This document shows positions 22,910 through 34,670 of a stretch of 64,000 nt of DNA, in pieces (the first letter of the stretch is position 1; each line of letters opens with the position of its first letter). Position numbers and translations under genes: made by a program. This DNA is from Astropecten irregularis. Taxonomy: Eukaryota > Echinodermata > Asteroidea > Paxillosida > Astropectinidae. The stretch spans positions 62,001 to 126,000 of the forward strand of contig OZ020249.1 of NCBI GenBank assembly GCA_963971285.1. The letters are read 5' to 3'. The notes beneath the pieces are model-generated. The model was not told the DNA's origin. It made no database searches and was given only the letters and a program-made list of their open reading frames with translations.

Positions 22910-23285
22910 ATAATAATAATATAGACATTTATAATGTGCAACATATCCACCCAGAGGGTGCTCATGACGCTTACCATCATTATCCCTGGTCATCGGGCCC
23001 TACATGTACTTAATACATTCCTGAAACAATCTCAACTCCCTGGGGAGTATACAGCCCTGGCTACTGTAAAGCGCACAAAGGCTAATTAAGCACACAAAGC
23101 CATCTCTATCCTCACAGGTACCCATTTACTCCTGGAATGATGAAGAGGAGCAATATGTGACAAAGCGTCTTGCCCAAGGACATAAGCACCACTAGCCCAT
23201 GGCTGGATTCGAACCCACAATCTGTAGATTGACCACAAGATCTTGAGTATGACACACCAGACCACACTGCCACAGCACTCCACCA
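22910..23285 (-). mobile_element. Second SINE-like family, tRNA-like head on the minus strand
   Basis: The plus strand shows 'caggtacccatttactcctg', then 'gcgtcttgcccaaggacata', then 'atggctggattcgaacccac' (box B complement) and 'agaccacactgccac' towards the tRNA 5' end. This order resembles a SINE type widespread in marine invertebrates, where the block with 'cccatttactcctgg' follows a tRNA-like head. A body with 'acaatctcaactccctgggg' lies further 3' on the minus strand. The family assignment is from general knowledge and the limits are approximate. Confidence 0.6.
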
Positions 23286-24037
23286 TCTTAAAAGCATATT
23301 ATTTACAATTCTTGAGATCCAATTTATTTTCCAAAAGGGAAGACACACATAGTCCCTGAAACATTTGATTAACAGTATAGGACCTGAAACTGCTTAGCAA
23401 ACTAAGGCAGCTTAGCAAACTTAATTCAATTCACTTCACTGGTCGATTGCAAGGAAGTTATATAGTAGCATGGAAAAGCAAATTAATAAAAAGGGAAAAG
23501 TCTACCGGAAAATAGTTTCCCCATCAAACAACAGCATCTATGCGTGAAATGGTGGAGGTCTAGGTATTGAAAGATCAGGCCAGGCAAGAGACGTGAAGAG
23601 GTCTCAATAATGAGAATCTCCGCATAGCCATAGCCGTAGCTGCTTTCATCAAGTCATGATCGGTGCTACAGAACATTGTAAACTCTGGACATATACAATC
23701 AACCTTGGACAAGGACTTGACATTAAAGTGGAATAAACGCTCCAGGTGGATTTGCGTTCTCCACATACATCTCCGTCTGGTATGAAATGGAAGTACTGGT
23801 AACCCAGAGTCTGGGCCATCACTTAGAGAATGCACAAGATTCCTGAACATTATCTCATGTCTACCTTCATTTTCACTACCGCTTCCTTAATAAGTGCTTG
23901 GAGTTGGGAGCGCCTGATGTTTCAATCCTAGCAGGATCTTTATCGAAGGCTAAATGACAAGTGGACAAGAACAAGGAAAGATACACATACTGGTAAATGG
24001 ATGAGAGGATCAGACCAAAGGAGGACAGAGTGACCAG
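23286..24037. other. Mostly unassigned; contains one composite-SINE tail
   Basis: Positions 23,897-23,955 (cttggagttgggagcgcctg, gtttcaatcctagcaggatc) match the tail of the composite tRNA-derived element, here without a tRNA unit. The rest shows no gene or element. Confidence 0.45.
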
Positions 24038-24331
24038 GGGCCAATTTCATGGAATACGTTACCGTTAGCAAAAATTCTTCACTTACGGTAGCAGACTTTT
24101 TTTGGTTACGGTTAGCGTACTTCACGGAAGAGTATCCTTTTTGGTAACGGTAAGCAAGGAATTTGTGCAGAATGTATATGATAGCCCGCTAGCAGAAAAT
24201 GATCACGGTTACCCTAGAAATTCTTCGCTAACCGAGAGTCTTGCTTATGAATTCCATGAAATATATTTCCCGCATAGCAGTACCTGTAAGCAAAATAAAT
24301 AGGCCGTAACAGATTCCATGAAATTGGGCCC
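24038..24331. mobile_element. Inverted-repeat element, family D copy 2
   Basis: The ends 'gggccaatttcatggaat' and 'attccatgaaattgggccc' are inverted nearly perfectly. Internal 'ttacggtagcagac' and 'taggccgtaacagattcc' match the copy at 2,911-3,215. The length is 294 bp with no coding capacity. Confidence 0.8.
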
Positions 24332-24484
24332 AGGGAAATGTGGAAGGCAAGCATACAAAGAGAGGATAGAGCGGGCATAATGTGGTCCTAAATTGGACAA
24401 GGGGTGTGTGAGGTAGGCAAGAACAAAGGGGCGACGATTAAGTATCACTAGCCAATTTCCATCGTATACCGTCTTCCATGTCAT

Positions 24485-24685
24485 CTAATCATCAAATAAT
24501 CACAAGGGAAACTGACTGAATCTTTCTTTGAAAAGTGAACAAAGAAAAATTGACTGGAGCTGGGATTCGGACCAGCGACCTCCAGAACACCGTACCGGCA
24601 CTCTTATACCAACAGAGCTACCCAGCCCTAGGTTGGTGATGTCCCAAATAGTCAATTATCTTTGTTCTTTCAAGTGTAAAGTTTT
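24485..24685 (-). mobile_element. tRNA-derived composite element
   Basis: On the plus strand the order is 'aatcacaagggaaactgact', 'tttgaaaagtgaacaaagaa', box B complement 'gggattcggacc', box A complement 'ccaacagagctacc', then 'caattatctttgttc'. It has the same module order as 1.6 and 40.7 kb. The anticodon arm is recognisable, but box B carries a substitution. Confidence 0.75.
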
Positions 24686-26104
24686 TATATGCTTGTTCTT
24701 TTGTTTTCTTCTCTTTGTGAGGGTTAATATGTCAGAATCTGTAAATCTCCTTTACAAAAGTGACCTTTTAATGCTCTTATAATGTGTCATTGTCTTTTGC
24801 ACGAGGCAATAAAGAAACGTCCAGTTTTGTAAAGTGTGTTATACACGTACAAGAGCGCGAGTAACAGGATATCCGACCTGCGGTGCATAATGGAATCTCC
24901 TGTTGCAATTCTCAGATTTAATGTCGTCACTACAGCAGACCACTGGAAATAAGCTTTCATTTGATACATCTCCAACCTCTCGAGGTATTTTTAGTCGTGG
25001 AGCTTTTTATATCCTCATATTTTGAGAGAAAAAAAATGGAAATGAAAATGTGTCCTGGGAGAGAGCAAGTATTGAAAAGTCCTTAATGCCTTAAACCATC
25101 TTTTAGAATGTGAAATACAATATTCACGATGTCACTTTATAGTCAGAGAATTCTTTTAAAAAGAAATGAGAGCATAATAGGTGGTAAAGAAATGAGATAT
25201 AGCACACAAACAAGAAATTTAATTTTGAAACTATTTTCTCAACCGTCAGTGAACTCAATGTGACAAGTGTCTTGTTAATAATGTTTCTGCATGTTAAATG
25301 CACGCATCTTACTATATTACAATTTGCAAAGCCCACTATAAAGAATTGCACTGAGATGATTTTTTTTTACAAAGATCACTACTTGGTTCCACTGATTTTA
25401 GGCCTCATGTGAATTTCACAAAACTTCCAAGTTAAATGTCTGGCACCATTTTTGGCTATATTGTTCTATAACATTTCATTCCTTAAAATTAAAGTTCAAA
25501 ATTCACATTTGTTTGTTATTTAACCCAAATGTATGATGGATGTATTTTTTTTTCACCGTACAAATTCTGGCAAACAGTTCATATTGTATTTATAACACCT
25601 CAAAGTGACAAGTGATTGAAGCATGCATAAAGCACAGGCATTGGGAGAATATAACAAAATAAATATCTCTTCACAATTCCAATCTATTTCTTCTAACATT
25701 GTCAAGATTTGTATGATACGAGGGCTAGTAGCTGCTCTATTATCTTGCTTAACTCTGCTAGCAAGTCCAATGAGTGTGCAACATTGGTAAATTAATACAC
25801 AATAAGGTTTTAGTGACAGCGTCCCCAAAGTACTTAAGGGTTGTTAAGAGACCTCCATCAAAAGTGAGGGGATAGTAGGCCTACATATGAAAGAACAAAA
25901 CAATACCTGGAGGTAAAATCTACAGCAATCCTTGAGGTTGCGCTTGTTATTTCCTGGTTTATGTGATTCCAGCTTCACTACCATTTCCTCATCGGTGTAT
26001 GTTCAAGGGACGATCCCCCTCGATTCCACGTATGCTGCATTCACCCCATGACTGATGGATTTAAGTACATGTAGCTGCTGAGCACTACTAACTTCAACTG
26101 CCAT
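24686..26104. other. Unassigned non-coding sequence
   Basis: AT-rich DNA without a recognisable gene, tandem repeat or element end. Confidence 0.4.
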
Positions 26105-26106
26105 CA

Positions 26107-26332
26107 GGGGCCTTTCTTAAAGCTTGGCTCTGGCTCAGGCTGTGGCTTTGTCTTTGTCTCTGTCATCCATATGCTGAAGCTGTTTTCTTTTTCAATCCAG
26201 AGAATCTGCTTATGAACCATAAGCCTCTATATATTTTGGTACCCATTCTTTTAGAATGGATTCACAAAATGGAGCCGGAGCCGGATCTAGAGCCGGAGCC
26301 AGAGCCGGAGCCGAGCTTTGACAAAGGCCCTG
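26107..26332 (-). mobile_element. MITE-like family B copy 1 (hexamer-bearing ends)
   Basis: The ends 'ggggcctttcttaaagct' and 'agctttgacaaaggccc' are inverted. Just inside each is a run of CTC(A/T/C)GG-type or GAGCC(G/A)-type hexamers (26,130-26,150 and 26,275-26,310). The core carries 'aatccagagaatctgctt' and 'ttttagaatggattcacaaa', shared with the copies at 28.2, 39.3, 57.3 and 58.3 kb. Confidence 0.75.
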
Positions 26333-27884
26333 AGCTAGCCTGACCTGACCTCCTCATGAGGTCTCATTGGTGACCTGAAAAGCAGCAGGAATACAGAGAA
26401 ATAATGATATACGCACAGTCACATGGAGGCTGCTAACACATTGGGTAAATGTTCAGTCTGTCTTATAAATATTTGAGGGAGAATGTAAACAAAAAATGAT
26501 GAATCAAAAATCAAATGACCTGAGCTATTTAGCCTTTAGTTTTTGTTACTTCCCAAAATTGTCATCACCTGAGTTAGAAGCCATGAAACTAATTCGAAGA
26601 TACCAGCAACTCTATCAATGATGTGATACTAGAAAGGGTCCAAAAACGCTATAGAGGACACACTTTTTTTTTAATTGCAAGACAGGCTTTTGGCCGCATC
26701 TGCACTTTTAAGTTTGTACCTTTCTTGTGTTTTTATTTTTTGTAAAGATTTTGTTACCGGTACTCATAAATCTCAACCAAGTAAGATCACTCAACATTTT
26801 AATTCTCCTCATTTTATTCCCGGGGAAAAAACCCAAAACACCGAAAACAAAATGAGCATCTGCCGTTTGGTTGTTGGAAAGCATGCTCCAATGATAGGAA
26901 AAGCAAAAAGAGAGAGAGGTAGCATTTGATGAGAAAGTAATTGAATTTATTACTGGGTCTCCCCTAGTGCCACTTTACCTACACCTGTTCCCTGTGAGTG
27001 GTCTTGGTCATGGACAGTCAGTAGAATATACCCCTCATATCAAGAAGTGTAGGTGGATCGGCTTTTGTAACCAGGGACTGATTGGTAATTGGCCAGATGG
27101 CAGCGTGAAGCATCGGATTGACATGACTACTTGACAAGTCTATTTCACAATCTGTTAAAGTGGGGACTCGTCCTATGATATTCTTGTTAAACGTCATTTT
27201 TGGTGGTTGTTTTGGTTTTTTTAATGGGTGGTTTTGGTTTGTTGTGGCTGCAGGATAGGAACGTTGCTCTACATTGGGGGGGGGGGGGGGGGTGTATATA
27301 AAGCTTGCCTTGTTTTGGGATGGCACTTCATGAGTTAAGATCCATGTGATATTGATTGTGTTTACTCCTACATGTTTGGACCATCATTAACCCATGTAGT
27401 GAATAGACACAAGATATTCAAATAAAGATTAAACGCCAGGTTTAAGCTAATTTATGAAACACAGCCATAAGGTATTTGGAACCATCTCTTACACTAATGT
27501 TTTGATTGATTTAATAATCTGACAAAAAAGACACAAGACTGCAGTCTGTAATATATGCAGGTTTCATGAACAATATTTAGACCCAGAATTTCAGTTACCC
27601 TTTGGATTTATTTGTTTAAATTTTGGTTTTCATTCAAGTCCAGAAGTGTTGTAATTGGCATCTTTGTACTAGGCCATAATTATTACAAAAGTGTACAAAG
27701 TATCTTATTTCATAGCATCCTTATTTGCATACAGTTAATTTGTATCATTTACACTAATGAAATTGTGCATAATTCCAATATGTTTGTGAATGGTGACCCC
27801 TCAAAGCTGAAATAAACTGTTCGTAATGCATTAAGTTCATTATAAATGTCTTTGTTGATAATTATGATAATGATATACACATTT
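26333..27884. other. Unassigned; contains a G17 run
   Basis: No gene or family was identified. An uninterrupted run of 17 G lies at 27,276-27,292. The minus-strand frame over it (27,018-27,326) encodes a proline run from this tract and is not credible. Confidence 0.4.
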
Positions 27885-27948
27885 TAGCCCTTGAGAAAGA
27901 TCCTGCTAGGATCGAAACGTCAGGCCCTCCTAACTCCAAGCAATATAT
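27885..27948 (-). mobile_element. Composite-SINE tail with hairpin
   Basis: 'cttgagaaagatcctgctag' then 'gatcgaaacgtcaggccctc'. The hexamers 'gatcct' and 'aggatc' form a short hairpin directly before GAAACGTC. This is the cleanest copy of the tail that is reversed at 1.5, 23.9 and 38.1 kb. Confidence 0.7.
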
Positions 27949-28209
27949 GTATCTGGTTTGCATCTTTGTTGAGATGTTGTATTTTTGTTGTACAAATTTG
28001 TCCTCAAGTATCTTGTTCAGATGAAATGCCACATTATTTCTATTGGAGAGACTGGAATGTCTAATTGAACATAAGAAGGGGCGCCATGGCAATGGTTGAC
28101 CAGGGGCAGTCAGGCAATGCCTCATTGACCTGGGGCATCTTCCATACTGTACCTTGTAGAGATGGTCTTTATGCAGTGACATCAATCACTCACTTCCTGT
28201 AACTTGGAC
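27949..28209. other. Unassigned non-coding sequence
   Basis: This short interval lies between the SINE tail and a family B element. Nothing is recognised. Confidence 0.35.
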
Positions 28210-28211
28210 GC

Positions 28212-28472
28212 ATGAGGCCTTTTCCTGAACTCAGCTCCACCTCAGGCTCAGGCTCAGGCTCAGTCTCAGGATTTGGCTCCATTTTGTGAATCCATTCTAA
28301 AATAACAGGTTTCAAAATACATGCTTTTGGCTACAGTTCGGTAGTAGATTCTCTGGTTTGAAAAAGAAAACAGAGCTTCAGCTTCAATGAAAAACCACAA
28401 TGTATATTTTCAGCATATGGATGATGGAGATGAAGCCGGAGCCAGAGCTGAGGTTTGGAAAAGGCCCCCTAC
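28212..28472 (+). mobile_element. MITE-like family B copy 2
   Basis: The ends are 'gaggccttttcctgaactca' and 'gaggtttggaaaaggccc'. Inside the left end is 'caggct' repeated at 28,232-28,260. The core contains 'aatccattctaaaataacag', 'gtagattctctggtttgaaa' and 'tcagcatatggatgatgga'. Confidence 0.75.
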
Positions 28473-28726
28473 AGTCACTGTCCAGACATCCAGGCGTCAT
28501 GAATATTCATGTGATGGGTCAAGGTGCCTTTTGGATAGTTTCCTGAAATTAATCCATTCATTTGAACCTAAGGCCATTAATGCCAACATTAACTGATTGG
28601 TTTTAAAGTCTTTACATTCAGGCAGCATACCTTAATGAGGCCTTCATCCATTAAGATTTTGAAGACTTTGGAAATGGTTTGTCTATGTTTCTACAACTTT
28701 AACTTTCTCAGGGATGTATTGTGAGC

Positions 28727-29117
28727 CTTTAAATGTATAATACGTGATTGGTAAAGGTTACAAAGCAGCACTCACCCTGGCCTTTTATCTGATCCAGCAT
28801 ACATGAAATAATAAACCTGTGAAAATTTGAGCGCAATCTCACATCTGAGTCTGACAGATTGAGTTGGGTTTTCGCTATTACTATTAGCGAAAACCCAACT
28901 CAATCTGTCTTATTAAACATAAAAAATGGTTCGATCTTACCTGAGATCAAAACTGTTTTCGGTCTTTGTTTTACTTTTGTTGGGATAAATAAAATATTTC
29001 AGGTAGAACCATTTTCACAGATATGTTTCTACCATCACAGTCTTTATACCCTGTAAGTTATACATAAATATGTGAATATCTCTGTTTTGGATTGTTACCC
29101 ATGTTGTACATTGTACA
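28727..29117. mobile_element. MITE-like family A variant (subtype A2) with internal perfect hairpin
   Basis: The left end 'ctttaaatgtataatacgtg' resembles subtype A2 (as at 44.6 and 46.5 kb). The right half is the standard family A body in minus orientation, ending near 'ccctttaaaggta'. A 25-bp perfect inverted repeat lies at 28,853-28,909. It abuts the next family A copy directly. Confidence 0.65.
28853..28909. repeat. 57-nt perfect hairpin (25-bp arms, 7-nt loop)
   Basis: The left arm begins 'gacagattgagttgggtttt' and ends 'cgcta' at 28,877. The loop is 'ttactat', and the right arm 28,885-28,909 is its exact reverse complement. Both strands could form a strong stem. It lies inside the family A variant. 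Confidence 0.95.
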
Positions 29118-29490
29118 TACCCTTTAAAGGTAGTATCATACTTTGGTTAGACACCAAAACAGAAATGTTCACAGATTTACGTATAACTTACAGGGAATGA
29201 AGATGGTGGTAGTAGAAACATACAGTTAAAATGTTTCCGCCTGAAATGCTGAATTAATCCAGAAATTAGTCAAACAACGACCGAAAATCTTTTTGACCTT
29301 TTAAAAGATCAAAATTAAAAGAGAAAAGACTTAAGAAATACTGTGGCCGTTTTTCACTGTTTTCTCAAAAAGTGGGCACCGTATGGGACTGAAATTTTCA
29401 CAGATGACTATTACTGTGTCGTCCTTGATATTTTTGCTCATGAATCTGTATTTCTTTGACAAAAACCAATGTATAATATTACCTTTAAAC
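29118..29490 (+). mobile_element. MITE-like family A, full-length copy
   Basis: The left end 'ttaaaggtagtatcatactt' and the right end 'accaatgtataatattacct' are inverted, with some decay at the right. The body has 'cagggaatgaagatggtggt', 'gatcttttaaaa'-type and 'gtgggcaccgtatgggactg' blocks. The length of about 370 bp matches the 63.4 kb copy. Confidence 0.8.
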
Positions 29491-30472
29491 AAACACTTGG
29501 ATTATAGTCATGCTAATATATCCTTCTAGTCATCAAAGTTAGAATAACACTGATATCACAAATGGGTAAACAATTATGATGATTGTAAATGAAAATGATT
29601 GTAATGATCGTAAATGATTATAATGTAAATGATGATTGTACATGTATGAATTGCATTTAGGTTTTCCTGAGGTTTCCAGGTTTTTTGTACAATCTTTAGA
29701 ATCCAATCAGGAAGCTAATATCGGTGAACACGTCATCTCACTCGGTCAAATATTTGTTCGTATTTTGTGAGTGCTGTTGTACTTACATGTATAGATGGGA
29801 TTTCCCTTGTAGCGGACATAAACAGCGCCCTCACATGTCAGTTTATGAATAACTGATGCAGTTCTTTTCTTTTTAGTTGTATAACATAACAGTGTCCTAT
29901 ATGATATGTGTGTATACTTGTATGCTGCAAACATTCACAGATTAGTGTGGAATTTTTTTTTTTTTTTCTACATTGTTTTCATATTGATGGTCCCTCATTT
30001 GGGATGTATTGGTTGGTGCCATTGCACTTTCATAAGGGTCTATATGTACACCAGTATAGTACTATAGGCCTAGTAGGCCATATGCCTACATTACAAAGCA
30101 GATGTCCAAGGATTAAGTTTATTGCCCACTCATTATGTCCCTTGTGGGTTGCTTAGTTACATAGTCCATGTCATACGTTTGTAGTTCCTATTTGTATTTC
30201 CTGTTTGTATATTGACAGGGAAAAAAGGGCAGTAAATAATATAGTCTTTCCGGGAAAAAACTTATTATAATTTTTAGCAGCATGGGACCTGAAAAGGAAG
30301 TAAAACTGTCAACATTTCCTGAATTTTATGAAATGCAGTCATGGATATTGCGGTTGTGGATATTTGCCAAATTGCCAAAGAAAATGCTGCTGTGTTATTA
30401 TCTTTGAACAATATGGCAAAATAGCATGCCGGACGCATTTTTGGCCAACAAATTCAGATCGATTGGGTTACT
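29491..30472. other. Unassigned; low-complexity ATGATTGTAA-rich stretch
   Basis: Degenerate 'atgattgtaaatg' repeats occupy 29,576-29,645. A 16-bp T run lies at 29,949-29,968. No gene was seen. Confidence 0.4.
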
Positions 30473-30824
30473 TATCATACTTTGGTTTAGTTTGTCAAAG
30501 AAATGCAGATTCATGGGCAAAAATATCATGGAAGATACTGTAACAGTCATCTGTGAAGTTCCCAGTCCAATACGGTGGCCACTTTTTGTGAAAACAGTGA
30601 CAAACGCCCACGGTATTTTTAAAATCTTTTCACCGTTATTTTTTACCTTTAAAAGATCAAAATTGTTTTAGTCATTGGTTTGACTCTTTTTCTGGAAAAA
30701 TACAGCATTTCAGGCACACACATTATGTTTCTACCTTCACCATCTTTATACCCTGTAAGTTATAGGTAAATCTGTGGAGATTCCTGTTTGGGTATGCTAC
30801 CAAAGTATGATGGTACCTTTAAAC
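30473..30824 (-). mobile_element. MITE-like family A, near full-length copy
   Basis: The ends 'tcatactttggtttagtttg' and 'accaaagtatgatggtacct' are inverted. The core includes 'gatactgtaacagtcatctg' and 'atctttataccctgtaagtt'. The 81-residue plus-strand frame across it is incidental. Confidence 0.8.
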
Positions 30825-31409
30825 AGACCGATTATCCTGTTTGGCCGAGTAACTGCCCTCACAATTGAGTCTAATTGACATTGACCTAAAAATGAAACCA
30901 GAATAACGGAGGTCCAATTGATTACATTCAGTCACTGTATTCCACTTGCAAGGATCATGGAAGATTGGCAGGGATTGTAGGGATATGTACTTCATCACAA
31001 ATGGGGTATGGTGTGGAAAATGTCAGTTGGATTAGTTTTATGTTCAAGATATCTGTCAAACCTTGATTTTCTGAATAAAATGCACCTGGTACATATTTTG
31101 CAAATTGTTTATGAAAAAACCTAAAGGTATGTACATTTAATTAGGGCCACCACTTCATAGATTTATTAGTTCTGCCAAAAAAAGGGGGACAAACCTGCTA
31201 AAGATAATTAAGATGACTTCAACCTTCAAGGATGTGCTGATTCTATTCTAATGGCCAGCCATTATATTGGGCCCACAAACTCATTTATTGCCTGTAACTG
31301 GTAAACTCTGGCAATTTCTGCTGCTGGAAGTAGCCTTTTTTCTGTAAAATCTTGACCTAACATATTAAATTCATTACTCTTGCTGGCATACGATGCAATT
31401 TACTGATAA
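30825..31409. other. Unassigned, possibly decayed 5' part of the following retrotransposon
   Basis: No open frame joins this stretch to the conserved tail at 31,410. No element could be defined. Confidence 0.35.
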
Positions 31410-31631
31410 CAACTGATAACAAAATATGCTCCAGTTAGAAATCTTCGTTCCAAATCCAAATCTCTTTTGCTCACTCCTTCAATACCAACTAATTTTTATG
31501 GTGCAAGATCTTTCCAAATGACAGCCGCAGAATTATGGAATAACTTACCAGAAACTATCAAGGAAGTCGATCAAATTAACACATTCAAGAGTCTTTTAAA
31601 AACTCAATACTTTAGTAACCTATTACAGTAA
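31410..31631 (+). pseudogene. C-terminal remnant of a non-LTR retrotransposon ORF2 (L2/CR1-like)
   Basis: An open stretch of 73 codons ends at TAA 31,629-31,631. It contains 'APVRNLRSKSKSLLLTPSI', 'YGARSFQMTAAELWNNLPE' and 'TFKSLLKTQYF'. This is the hallmark tail of L2/CR1/Rex1-type ORF2 proteins, with the RSF-x-AA-x-LWN-x-LP block downstream of reverse transcriptase. The frame is closed upstream by a TAA at 31,407, and no RT domain remains, as expected of a 5'-truncated insertion. ORF2 of intact elements supplies endonuclease and RT for target-primed integration. Confidence 0.85.
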
Positions 31632-31775
31632 TTGTTGTATGCCAATGTATGTCATTTTCCATTGTCTATACTCTTTTGTTTCATTTACTCTCTTATTTTC
31701 CCTAAGCGCATAGAGACTTAAATTTACTTTTTGTGATATGCGCTATATAAGAACTGTTTGTTAATTAATTTAGGA
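31632..31775 (+). mobile_element. 3' UTR of the L2/CR1-like remnant
   Basis: Downstream of the ORF2 stop, 'agcgcatagagacttaaatt' and 'tgatatgcgctatataagaa' form a short-stem 3' end (gcgcata / tatgcgc). This is typical of L2-like elements, whose 3' end is recognised by the RT. It grades into AT-rich host DNA. Confidence 0.65.
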
Positions 31776-32526
31776 TGGATTCAGGCCGATTTCTGGTCAT
31801 GTATTCTGCTTTCATTGACTTTACACACGCATAGACTCAAGATTATAAATACACGCAGCTCTCCACAATTCCAGGTACCTATCATTTTTCCCCCAAATCT
31901 GAAGAAGCATGCATGATGCCGTTGTCCTGTTAAATTGATTATTAAATAGGGAGGAGACCTTGGCTATTATTTATCCGGGTAAATGCAGGGAATGGATATT
32001 GGGATTGCCGTTCAGTATCTCAGCATCCGTGAGGACTATTTCCTGTTTCTGTCCTCTTGCAACGTACCGTAAGAACCTGGACAAACACGCAATAACAAAG
32101 GACTTGACTGGATGGATGGGGGATCAGATTTCATCCTGGACAGGCTCGCTGACTGAACAGCTAACCTTGAATTCTCTCTCCTTGTTTTGAATCCTACCTA
32201 TTTATAGGTTTTTTTGTGATACTGCAATTCATCTTGCCGTGCTTTTAGAATCTTATCCATTTTCTCATCCTCTTAAGAGAAACTAAAAACAAAACATTTA
32301 GTTTACACTGTGAGCAAGTTGTGTTTGACATTGAACATTAAGGTAGAGCAGCTAGTGATTTTGTTGGGTTTTAGTGGGATGGGAGGGGGTTGTATGGGGA
32401 CTAGACAAATGTTAAAAGAAATCAAGCAAATTGAGGTGCTGATGATCTGAACATTATTGTCACATAATGATAATAAATTAATAATGATTTGGGATGATTC
32501 TATTTTGACTTCTACCCAATGGAGCC
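31776..32526. other. Unassigned non-coding sequence
   Basis: No recognisable gene or repeat was seen. The frame at 31,960-32,190 has no domain. Confidence 0.4.
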
Positions 32527-32675
32527 AGGGGTTAATTTCACGAAGCCTTATGATCGATCGTAACTCGGGTTACGAAGGATAATCCATCGTACCCTATATA
32601 TGTAGGGACTGCTATGCATTATAGGTCCTACGATTGATAAGAAGTTACGACGGGTTTGTTGAAATCGACCCTCAG
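32527..32675. mobile_element. Short inverted-repeat element, family L copy 2
   Basis: The ends 'ggggttaatttcacgaagcc' and 'gggtttgttgaaatcgaccc' are imperfectly inverted. The interior 'ggttacgaaggataatccat' and 'tgctatgcattataggtcct' matches 905-1,050. Confidence 0.65.
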
Positions 32676-34050
32676 GTCTCTATCACCTGAGTTATCTTGC
32701 TCCATGATGGGTCTTCCTTTACTGTCTAGTACCTAGGCAAGGTTGCCAGTCAGAAGCCATATTATACAATGTATCTAAGGATCTAGCCCTACAGACATGA
32801 ATAGTGTTTAGGGCTTATATACCTTGTATGGGATTGCTCTATGGTGTCTGCACTACTGCAGTCATTCTAGATAACACTAGTAATGATTCTGTTGTGCACC
32901 ACCAGTATTTGATTCTGTTTTCTGCTGATGTCGTCATAATTTAGGGGTTAATAAGGTCAGTACCTGTACATAAGACCGTCCACAATCCACTACCTCTGTG
33001 AACTGTCCCATCTCGAATGAGTGGAAATTCCTCCGCCTCAATTAGATTCCCCCCCCCCCTCCCAATTCTCGTTGTCCCCTCCACATATAAAAAAAATGCG
33101 TCTGTTTTCTCAGAAGCTGAAAGATTCAGCAGACGTAATGAGATTATCAGCGTAATAATGCCAGCGTAATAATGCGGATTGCAATTTTATCTTGCCGCTG
33201 TTCTTTACGAGTGAACATTTATTTTTATTTTCCTTGTTTGGTTTATAGTTACGATCCTATCCATTGCACTTCCAATAATTATAAGCTGAGAAAAACACCT
33301 CTTAAGTTCTGCCGCCTCTTCAAAAGAATTTTGTTTCAGCCTTTTGTTTATTAATGAATATGTAAAGTTAATTAAATTCCCTGGTATGCCATGTCAACCA
33401 TCAAGAAGAGGGGGGAGGGGGGGGGGGGGGGGGTCAGTCGGTCGTCTTTGTCGGTAGAGTGGAAATTCCTCAATTGATTTTGTTGGATTTTAGTCTGGAT
33501 TGCCGTTCTACTCATGTTGTATTCGGCAACCCCCAGGTGTACTTTTCATTAAATTGTGCGCCTGAATCGCGTCCCGTACCGTCGTTTCTGTGTGGCTTAA
33601 TGTTCTGCACAACCTTGTACTCACTAGAGTTAAATTGATATACATGGGATGATGGCTCCAGTGTTTTCATTACAAACAGCCCACAGGGAGTGGAACGTGC
33701 TCTGATGGGCTTTTTTATGATACCTCAAGATTGACTTTTTTAATAGGAGAGACACATTTGATGAGGATTTTAATTTTTGGGTTGTAGACAGTACAAATTA
33801 TCAAAAGGTGTCAACAAGACTGCTCCACGGATCTCCAACCAATGCATATGATGTGGAAGGATTCAGAGTTGATCAGAGAAATGAATTAGTTGTGGTGGAT
33901 TTTATGTACATTTACAGCACCAGGCCACCAAACTAACTCAGTTATTAATTTCTAGATGTTTGGTCTTGTAGATATAATGGAATTACTGGTATTTTGTTCG
34001 ACATATATATTTTGACATTTTAGTTTGGATAATGAATATCATGATGAAAT
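32676..34050. other. Unassigned; contains C and G tracts
   Basis: A C-rich tract lies near 33,048-33,063 and a G17 run at 33,417-33,433, preceded by 'agaagaggggggag'. No gene or element was recognised. Confidence 0.4.
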
Positions 34051-34051
34051 G

Positions 34052-34670
34052 GTATCCTGGGAGAGCATCCCGGAATAGCATCCTGGAATAACATCCAGGA
34101 ATAGCGTCCAGGAATAGCATCCAGGAAAAGCATCCCGGAATAGCATCCTGTAATAGCATCCATGAATAGCATCCAGGAATAGCATCCAGGAAAAGCATCC
34201 TGGAATAGCATCCAGGAAAAGCATCCAGGAAAAGCATCCTGGAATAGCATCCATGAATAGCATCCAGGAATAGCATCCATGAATAGCATCCAGGAATAGC
34301 ATCCAGGAATAGCATCCAGGAAAAGCATCCAGGAATAGCATCCAGGAAAAGCATCCAGGAAAAGCATCCAGGAATAGCATCCTGTAATAGCATCCATGAA
34401 TAGCATCCAGGAATAGCATCCATGAATAGCATTCAGGAATAGCATCCAGGAAAAGCATCCCGAAAAAGCATCCTGGAAAAGCAACCCGGAATAGCATCTC
34501 TGAATAGCATCCCTGAATAGCATCCCAGAAAAGCATCCCGGAAAAGCATCCCGGAAAAGCATCCTGGAATAGCATCCAGGAAAAGCATCCTGGAATAGCA
34601 TCCTGGAATAGCATCCCGGAATAGCCTGATCTAGGAATAGCATCCCGGAATAGCCTGATCTAGGAATAGC
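34052..34670. repeat. 13-bp minisatellite
   Basis: The unit is gcatccaggaata, with ccagg/cctgg/cccgg and aata/aaaa variants, about 47 copies. Because 13 is not a multiple of 3, all minus frames stay open and give the same 13-residue cycle (for example 'MLFLDAIPGCYSW'). The 149-207-residue frames are therefore by-products. The last two units are lengthened with 'cctgatctagga'. Confidence 0.93.

Noticed and set aside
34020..34643. 207-residue repeat ORF on the minus strand
   Set aside because: A 13-bp minisatellite keeps every frame open.
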